A stretch of 64,000 bases of DNA from Tupaia tana (lineage: Eukaryota; Chordata; Mammalia; Scandentia; Tupaiidae): positions 78,400,408-78,464,407 of the forward strand of contig JAKSZU010000009.1 of the NCBI GenBank assembly GCA_026018925.1, written 5' to 3'. How positions within the stretch are numbered: position 1 is the stretch's first letter; every line of letters starts with the position of its first letter. The notes below the pieces were generated by a model. It was not told the DNA's origin, did no database searches, and worked only from the letters and a program-made list of their open reading frames with translations. Below are positions 60,385 to 64,000 of this stretch, in pieces. Both the position numbers and the translations under genes were made by a program.

Positions 60385-60525
60385 AGGTTCTTCCCATCTT
60401 TATTTCTTTGTACATGCTATTTCTCCCATATCTTTCTATGACATGCCCTGCATACTACCTTTTTTCACCACAAATTTAAATCTTATCTTTACAAGAAGAA
60501 CCAACTCAAAGGTCACAGCTTACAA
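60385..60525 (+). mobile_element. L2 LINE fragment
   Basis: 'tttgtacatgctatttctcc', 'gacatgccctgcatactac' and 'aaccaactcaaaggtcac' follow the L2 3'-end order. Ancient mammalian repeat. Confidence 0.6.
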
Positions 60526-60733
60526 GAAAGGGAGAACTATTTGTTGACAATAACATGTATGTTGATGTGCTTGATTAAGCCAATATACAGTGTATTCTGG
60601 ATGGAAATTTTCATTTAGTATGCTGTAATGATGTACAGTGAATAAAAAAAAAAGTCTTACAAGCGACCTCAATTTGTGGAATGAAACTAGGCAGAAAAAT
60701 TCTATGAAGGCGTGTGAATTCAATCAACTACAC

Positions 60734-60972
60734 GGGTTTTTGTTTGTTTGCTTTTTGGAGAGAATTTTGCCATAGGGCGTGTGCACTCTCCAGAAAGACA
60801 GAGAGAGACAAAGAGACAGAAAGCGAGAAATCAGCCCCAAGGGAGAATGGCCATACGGCTAATCCCTTCTCCTCCATTCTCCTCTGGGTAGTTCAAGCCA
60901 CCAGGTCCGGGACTCGAACTGAAGTCAACTGCATTGGAGTCCAGCAACATAGCCATTACGCCAACTGCTGGC
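60734..60972 (-). mobile_element. tRNA-derived SINE, shortened body
   Basis: 'ggagagaattttgccatag' start, 'ccaactgctggc' end. Part of the middle is missing. Target (a/g)tcaactaca at both sides. Confidence 0.9.
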
Positions 60973-61156
60973 GTCAACTACAAATGTATTTTATAAGCTT
61001 CTATGTAAATATTTCTCTTAGACCAGCCTATTCCACAAGCAATAAATTTTGTCTCATAAGAAAAATTATGTGAATGGGTAGGATGGTAAAAAGGGATCAC
61101 AGAAAATAAAATGGCAAAATATTTTACTTTAGAGTCCTATAACAGTATGTATCCAA

Positions 61157-61400
61157 GGGCCTGGAGATGACATGGTGGTTAAGTCACTGGATTCCCATAT
61201 GGTCAACCGCAGTTTGAGTCCCAAACCCAGGGACTTAACACTCATGCTGGATGCATGTGCTTGCCCAAGATCCCAGGAGGAGAATAAGGGATTGTGGCAT
61301 GGCCATTCCCACTGGGGGGTGATTTTTCACTTTCCCTCTCCCTGTCTCTTTCTTTGATGAGCGCCTGTGCTCATGGAAAAAATCTACAAAAAGAAAAAGA
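61157..61400 (+). mobile_element. tRNA-derived SINE, intermediate
   Basis: 'gggcctggagatgacatgg' head; target (g/t)atgtatc(c/a)ca at 61144-61155 and about 61402. Confidence 0.88.
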
Positions 61401-61734
61401 AATATGTATCACACATGTACGGCTCACTCACTCTGAATCTTCATACCACAAGTGTCACATGATCATCATACATACTTATATTTCAAATTATTAGGAAACA
61501 CTTGCCAACATTTCAATGTCTTCTGTTTCTCAACATGTATTCCTTTCTAGGCCTTTAGGATTCAAGCCTCATACTCCTCAACTCAGCTCACAGTTACTTG
61601 ATGAATATGTCTAGTATCACACAAAAAGTACATGAAGTATGGCTAAATATGATTATTTCTTTAAAATAAACTTTTAGAAATCAATTTCTGAAAATTAAAC
61701 AAATATAAGCTCACTTATCAGAATAATGTTGTGT

Positions 61735-62010
61735 ATAGAGTGATAATAATAGCTTAAATGTATTGAGCACTTAATATGTATCAAACATTAAGCATTTTAC
61801 ATACATTATCATATTTAATCTCAAAACAATTAAATCAAATGAAATTATTATTCCTATTTTTCAGATAAATAAATGAGAGTCAAAGTAATAAAGTACATTG
61901 CCCAAAGTCATAAAACTAGTATCTAATTGCACTAGGATTTAAACTCAAGCAGTCTGAATCTAGGCTCTGTATTCTTAAATAAAGTGTTCTACTGCCACCT
62001 AATCAAACAC
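61735..62010 (-). mobile_element. MIR element, reverse
   Basis: 'tgtattgagcacttaatatg', 'acatacattatcatattta', 'cagataaataaatgagag' and 'ttgcccaaagtcataaaac' follow reverse-complement MIR in order. Confidence 0.88.
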
Positions 62011-62374
62011 CTTGACTGACAAATTCATAATAAATACAAATACACTGGGAGCAGACTAATTTATTACTTTGTGACTAACCCTGTAGTGACTGGTCTGGGT
62101 TTTGTCCCATGAAAGTGATTAATGTATTCATTCTCCTGATCTACAAAAAGAGATTGCTCCATGTATACAACTGTCTATCCAATTTATCCTTATTCTCTAA
62201 TCTCACCTCTTGCTTTGCTCTTTTTTCTGCTTTGAACCTCACACTGCTCACATGACTCACTTCTGTGCTTGTATAAAATGTAACTTACTACATCGCTTCA
62301 TTTATTCATATATTCATGTTTTAATCACATTATTTCTAGAACACGTACACTAAATATATTTGAATTATGATTCT

Positions 62375-62550
62375 TTGGACTAGTTATTTTACTTTCCTTA
62401 TCCTCCATTTCTTTATATGTAAAATAGGCATGGTAATAGCTACATCAAAGGAAATTGTGAGGATCACATAAAATAATGTTAAATGCTTGCAATGATGACT
62501 TGGTACACAGAGCCCAGGGCCCTGTTATACAGTAATAGTTGTATTTTTAA
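62375..62550 (+). mobile_element. MIR element, forward
   Basis: 'atgtaaaataggcatggta', 'attgtgaggatcacataaa' and 'ttggtacacagagcccagg' match the MIR core and 3' part. Confidence 0.75.
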
Positions 62551-62674
62551 CACAAAAACTGAGGTTTTTCAGAATTACATCAATACTTACTTGTAAAAAG
62601 GGTTCATCAGACTTTTCATTTCCCCTGTGAAGGCCTTCCTACTAAAAAGCTATTTTAAAAAAAATAGTCTAAGT

Positions 62675-62906
62675 GGGACCAGCAGTTAGCGTAATAGCTA
62701 TGTCGCTGGACTCCCATGTAGTTGACAACAGTTCGTGTCCCAGACCCAGTGGCTTAAAACTCACACCGGGCGCGTGTGCGTGTGTGCCCAAGATCCCAAG
62801 AGGAGAATGGAGGAGTAGGGATTGCAGCATGGCCATCCCCCTGGGGGGTGATTTCTCACTTTCTGTCTCTCTGTCTCTGTCTGTCTGGTGAGCGCACGTG
62901 CCTTAT

Positions 62907-62959
<53 letters not shown>

Positions 62960-62972
62960 CTCTCCAAAAAAA
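62675..62972 (+). mobile_element. Young tRNA-derived SINE with 48-base internal A tract
   Basis: Perfect 18-base target aaaaaaaatagtctaagt/c (62657-62674, 62973-62990). The short A run inside the tail motif (tagcaaaaacctctc) is expanded to 48 A. Confidence 0.95.
62910..62957. repeat. Poly-A tract of 48 bases
   Basis: Uninterrupted; inside a SINE tail, not at its end. Confidence 0.95.
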
Positions 62973-63112
62973 AAAAAAAAATAGTCTAAGCAATTCTGTT
63001 TGGTTTTGACCAGAGCTCTATTTCTAGTACAAGGGAGTGGGGCTTCCAAATAAGAGAAAATTATAACAGAAGAACTAGAAGGAAAAGGACACCACTTTAA
63101 CCAAAAACATAC

Positions 63113-63247
63113 CTCCTCTTGAGATTGACCAGAGTCACATTGAGGAAGACTCAGTCGTAGGCTCTTATGTTGGCGAATGAGAATTTCCTTTGCCTCTTCT
63201 GCTGTTTCTGTTTCTCCTGGAAGAGTGTATCTACTATATGTTGGCAC
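63113..63247 (-). CDS. Internal exon of an unidentified minus-strand gene
   Basis: Seen: on the minus strand an acceptor (ttggatag) is followed by 135 nt, 45 codons, with no stop, then a donor gag|gtatgt. Only this frame is open; the other two hit stops inside the exon. The peptide begins VPTYSRYTLPGETETAEEAK and continues with a basic, serine-rich stretch that includes IRQHKSLRLSLPQ, then ends in a Q/E-rich tail. Both ends are phase 0. Codon use and charge look like ordinary disordered or coiled protein, unlike the SINE-derived open frames around it. It lies in non-repeat DNA between a SINE and an AT-rich stretch. Inference: it belongs upstream in the same gene as the three exons near 9-15 kb, but the next exon seen needs a preceding phase-2 end, so at least one exon is missing between them. 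I do not recognise the protein. Confidence 0.7.
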
Positions 63248-63407
63248 CTATCCAAAGTACACAACACAGAAATTTCAGAGTTTAAGTGTCAATAATGCAC
63301 AATTTTTAAAATCAGTAAATTGCACCTATTCATAAGCAAAATAAATATAAACCATGACTGTGTCAAAGGTATTAGAGTTCTTCAAAGATTAAAAATGTAT
63401 AGATCTT

Positions 63408-63499
63408 GAGGCTGGCATGTGGCATGGTGGTTGAGGGCACTGGACTCACACATGGCTGACTGTGGTTAGAGTCCTGGACCTGGTGGTTTGTTTTCTCAT

Positions 63500-63557
<58 letters not shown>

Positions 63558-63643
63558 CCCCCCCACACACACACACACACACTGTCCCTCTCTGGTCAAA
63601 TTAAAATAAATAAGTAAATAGAAGTTAAATAAAATAATTATTT
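63408..63643 (+). mobile_element. tRNA-derived SINE with compound microsatellite
   Basis: Perfect 17-base target aaaaatgtatagatctt (63391-63407, 63644-63660). The middle is deleted and replaced by (CT)n, poly-C and (CA)n. Confidence 0.94.
63503..63582. repeat. Compound (CT)n-C(10)-(CA)n microsatellite
   Basis: About 26 CT units, about ten C, then about nine CA, inside a SINE body. Confidence 0.95.
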
Positions 63644-64000
63644 AAAAATGTATAGATCTTTGTAAGTTTCTTCTAAGAAATAAGGCATATTTCTCAAGTC
63701 AAAAACATCCAGAGTTTTTCCAGTTTAAAGAGTTTGTAAAAATGTAACAGAAAAAAAGAACTACATTTTAAATAAACCAATACTTGTTTTATAAATACAC
63801 CATATATTTAGTGGCTTGGTGTGATACTTTTGAAACTATATATAAATTCACCCAAATTTTAATGGATGAATTAGATCATTGTTTGATTATCTTTTCAGAA
63901 AGAAAAGAACGGAAGTATGAACGTTAAGCTAATTAAAAATTCATTACCTTAAGATAAAAAGAAGGAACAGAATGTAAGAGACAGAAACAAAAGTTAGGTT

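Noticed and set aside
63948-64000. Possible exon end (ttaag|gtaatg) on the minus strand at the window edge, open for 17 codons in the phase needed by the next exon
   Set aside because: The same bases look like a pyrimidine-rich intron end, and the rest lies outside the window, so it cannot be decided.

Overview
This window is mammalian nuclear DNA. It is AT-rich, mostly intronic or intergenic, and dominated by retroelements. There are no bacterial-type genes, operons, CRISPR arrays or RNA genes. The host signal is a probable minus-strand protein-coding gene, seen as four short exon candidates (63113-63247, 14764-14842, 12579-12645 and a terminal exon at 9618-9748). The last three join in phase. 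I could not identify the gene from its short peptides, and at least one exon between 63 kb and 15 kb must be missing from my list.

The likely organism is a tree shrew (Scandentia), but this is an inference. A dominant, very young tRNA-derived SINE of about 250 bp (tRNA-like head, GC hairpin, CT-rich body, tail motif 'cctatagcaaaaacctctc') is present in more than 40 copies. A minority of SINEs join a tRNA-like head to a 7SL-like body or are 7SL-like throughout (53872, 56221, 56604, 59196). 7SL-derived SINEs are known only from primates, tree shrews and rodents, and tRNA-7SL chimeras (Tu type I/II) are described from tree shrews. MIR and L2 relics confirm a placental mammal.

Layout: 1-9 kb holds unique DNA, a 5'-inverted L1 and a few SINEs. 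9-15 kb holds the 3' end of the minus-strand gene. 15-22.7 kb is a nest: an antisense old L1 split by a complete MaLR-type LTR element, which is itself split by a 718-bp solo LTR and SINEs. 22.7-28.2 kb is a sense L1 with decayed ORF2. 28.3-40.1 kb is a second nest: an antisense old L1 carrying a mariner-like MITE and split by a long antisense L1 (which has a 5'-inverted L1 inside it) and by another 5'-inverted L1. 40-47 kb is unique DNA with scattered SINEs. 47.4-48.5 kb holds a decayed retroviral pol fragment and an antisense MaLR LTR. 48.6-58.7 kb holds L1 relics loaded with SINEs. 58.7-64 kb holds chimeric SINEs, L2, MIR and one exon.

Every long open frame outside the exon candidates lies in a repeat or looks fortuitous. 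I found no evidence for an undescribed biological system. The useful content is the insertion archaeology (target-site duplications, nesting order, twin-priming inversions), a recently active SINE subfamily and the unidentified gene.
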